Notes under the pieces: model-generated | What the model was told of the DNA's origin: nothing | Databases searched by the model: none | What the model saw: only the letters and a program-made list of their open reading frames with translations | Program-made: the position numbers and the translations under genes | Assembly: GCA_047967505.1 (NCBI GenBank) | Contig: CM106540.1 | DNA: 64,000 nucleotides | Strand: one strand, 5' to 3' | Source of the DNA: Dipteris shenzhenensis | Taxonomy: Eukaryota; Polypodiophyta; Polypodiopsida; Gleicheniales | Part shown: in pieces, positions 62,389-64,000 of the stretch | Position numbering within the stretch: position 1 is the first letter of the stretch | Layout of the letters: the number at the start of each line of letters is the position of its first letter

Positions 62389-63075
62389 ACGAGAAGCTTG
62401 CTCTTGCCACATTGCATCTACAGAAGGATGCTTTGATGTGATGTGGTCCTTATTACAAACGGGAAAAGAGCCTATTCTTCAATGGTCCAAGTTTGTAGAG
62501 CAGCGTAAGGTCACTTTCATGCCTTCGAGGCATGAAGAAGAATTGACCTTCCGCAGGGAAAGGTTAAGGCAATTCGACAACGAGAGTAATGCCGACTTTA
62601 AGGCCATGTTCCTGAAACTCTCTTTAGAAGGAAGAAGTATTTAGCAGCCCTAACACCGAAAGTAAGGTATGAGGTTGAAATGTTCAATCCAACCACCCTA
62701 AAAGACCTCACTAAATTGGCTGAGATTGCTGAGAGAAAATTGAATCCTCGTAAACCCTTCAACAAAGGAAAAGAGAAAGCTAAACGTACAAAATGTTAAC
62801 AGCCCATCACGTCCTGGATGAATACCATTTCTTTGCATGACTGACGATGAGAAGAAAATGCTAATTAAGGAAGGTAAGTGTTTCGGATGTTAGAAACATA
62901 AGCCAAGGCATCCATGGCATAAATGTCCTACTCTATTAGCCAAAATTGCCAAGACCAATTTTGTAAAAGGGAAAGGCAAAGCATCCAAGCAGGAGGGTGA
63001 GGCTTCTATCTCCTCATCCCAAGACTCTACGGTGAACATAAAACCAAGAGTAAATGCTATCCATTCAGCAAACAC
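62389..63075 (+). pseudogene. Gag fragment of another Ty3/gypsy
   Basis: Frame 62318-62644 has FVEQRKVTFMPSRHEEELTF, RRERLRQFDNESNADFKAMF. After a shift, VRYEVEMFNPTTLKDLTKLA and IAERKLNPRKPFNKGKEK. A zinc knuckle CFGC-stop-KHKPRHPWHKC lies near 62880-62930 with a TAG inside. It begins exactly at the end of the 3' LTR, so the Tat-like element was inserted into this gag. Confidence 0.7.
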
Positions 63076-63664
63076 TGGAGTATAGATGTGTGAACTAAAT
63101 AGAGAGTAGATATATTCATTGTAGAGTATGGATAGAGAATAAAGAATTTTCTCCTCCATGTAGAGCATCTCATAGGATGAATAGGGCTGAAATAGAAGAG
63201 TTGAAAAAAAAAAGAGGTTGAAGGTCTAAAGTTTCTATAGACTTAGTTCTCCATCGCAAAATCAACCATGGCCAAGGTCTACCTAGTTCAATAACACATT
63301 TGGGTGAGAGAATCTTTTTCATACTAGCTAGTTTGTTGAGAATATGTTTCGACTTATTGAGCAGGTTATTATGAAGAGATTTCAGCAGCTTTGTATTCAG
63401 AAGAGGATTCTGAGCATGAAGAGATATTGAAGAGGCACTCCAGTGGTACTTCTGCATTTTGGATATTCAACATCAGGAGGAACCAAAACTCGAAGATGAG
63501 ATTTAAGTTCTGATTCAGAAGAGATCATGTACTATCAAGAGAAGACTATTTGCAGATTATGAAGAGATGATGCAAATGCAGAAGTAAAAGAGGAAAGCGT
63601 ATGCAACAGAAAGAGACAAGAGGGGATCCAGAAGAGGACTTCTGCACATTCAAGCAAGAGGGAG
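63076..63664 (+). other. Purine-rich DNA with repeated agaagag motifs
   Basis: Recurrent (t)cagaagaggattctg / gaagaggacttctgc-type motifs (63398, 63498, 63628). No coding signal recognised. It ends in aagcaagagggag (63652-63664), which resembles a polypurine tract. Confidence 0.4.
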
Positions 63665-64000
63665 TGTAGTAGACATTAAAACATTACTATATATTATATG
63701 CCAATGGTGTAACATGTATTTGTATTTATGATGGACACCGACCAATTGATTATGGCGGTGGATCATCTGAGTAGATAGGACTAGTCTAGCTGGAGCCACT
63801 GCTTCAGACAGCATCAAATTTGGACATGTGGCACTTATTTTATTAATTAAGATGTGCACACACGCGTCTAGGTCCTAGGGACAATAGGAAGGGAAGGGTG
63901 CATTAAGGTGCACTGAATGGTAGATGCATGGGGCAGCTCTGTCCACACACGTCTAAACAAAATGTAGCTTATGTCGTAAAAAACTGCTGGACCATTCCAA
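63665..64000 (+). mobile_element. Possible LTR start, cut by window end
   Basis: TGTAGTAGACATTAAAAC follows a polypurine-like tract. No pol fragment or second LTR is visible inside the window. Confidence 0.3.

Noticed and set aside
1-64000. tRNA, rRNA or riboswitch genes
   Set aside because: No cloverleaf, rRNA-like or riboswitch-like segment noticed; the only tRNA-related matches are primer-binding sites. A tRNAscan or Infernal run would settle this.

Overview
The window reads as repeat-rich nuclear DNA of a land plant. Every coding signal I could identify belongs to a retrotransposon or another mobile element. I found no convincing host gene, tRNA, rRNA, CRISPR array or bacterial operon. 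Plant origin is supported by chromovirus-type and Tat-like Ty3/gypsy elements, Ty1/copia elements, initiator-Met-tRNA primer sites, and L1-type LINEs with a CCHC ORF1 and a zf-RVT-like C-terminus. A non-seed vascular plant such as a fern would fit the co-existence of a second LINE type with an alga/animal-like RT, but that is inference only.

Layout. 1-2.2 kb: degenerate L1-type LINE (A) on the minus strand. 3.2-5.0 kb: LINE RT shard, then the 3' end of a copia element (RNase H, polypurine tract, LTR), both plus strand. 5-12.3 kb: no recognised gene; a short degenerate repeat array (7.5-7.9 kb), GC-rich LTR-like DNA (8.1-8.95 kb) and a possible minus-strand LTR (9.25-9.98 kb). 12.4-15.3 kb: two broken copies of LINE family D, one split by a 477-bp insertion with 24-bp target duplications. 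15.3-20.3 kb: LTR-like DNA followed by a decayed Ty3/gypsy pol with its 3' LTR. 20.4-27.3 kb: a nearly complete LINE D and a 5'-truncated second copy head to tail, each ending in (TG)n, with a 113-bp poly(A) insertion between them. 27.35-32.6 kb: LINE B (minus), broken by a 575-bp MITE-like insertion.

32.6-50.3 kb is the best structured part. A full-length LINE C (minus, about 6.1 kb of its own DNA, 16-17 bp target duplications) is interrupted in its RT by a Ty1/copia element (34726-39755, TSD CTATA) and near its ORF1/endonuclease junction by a Ty3/gypsy chromovirus (41683-48142, TSD GTCCC). The chromovirus has LTRs that look identical and one uninterrupted 1567-residue Gag-Pol reading frame. 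It is the only element here that looks potentially competent.

50.3-53.2 kb: unassigned DNA, then a minus-strand gypsy remnant (RNase H and integrase N-terminus, polypurine tract, probable LTR). 53.2-62.4 kb: a Tat-like gypsy on the plus strand with a second, archaeal-type RNase H after the usual one. It carries two solo LTRs (53600-54027 inside its 5' LTR; 55576-56824 inside gag), each with a perfect 5-bp target duplication. 62.4-63.1 kb: gag fragment of another gypsy. The window ends in purine-rich DNA that may run into an LTR at 63665.

The elements are not a pathway; they form a layered insertion record. Order of events in the central block: LINE D copies, then LINE B, then LINE C beside LINE B's ORF1 start, then copia and the chromovirus into LINE C.
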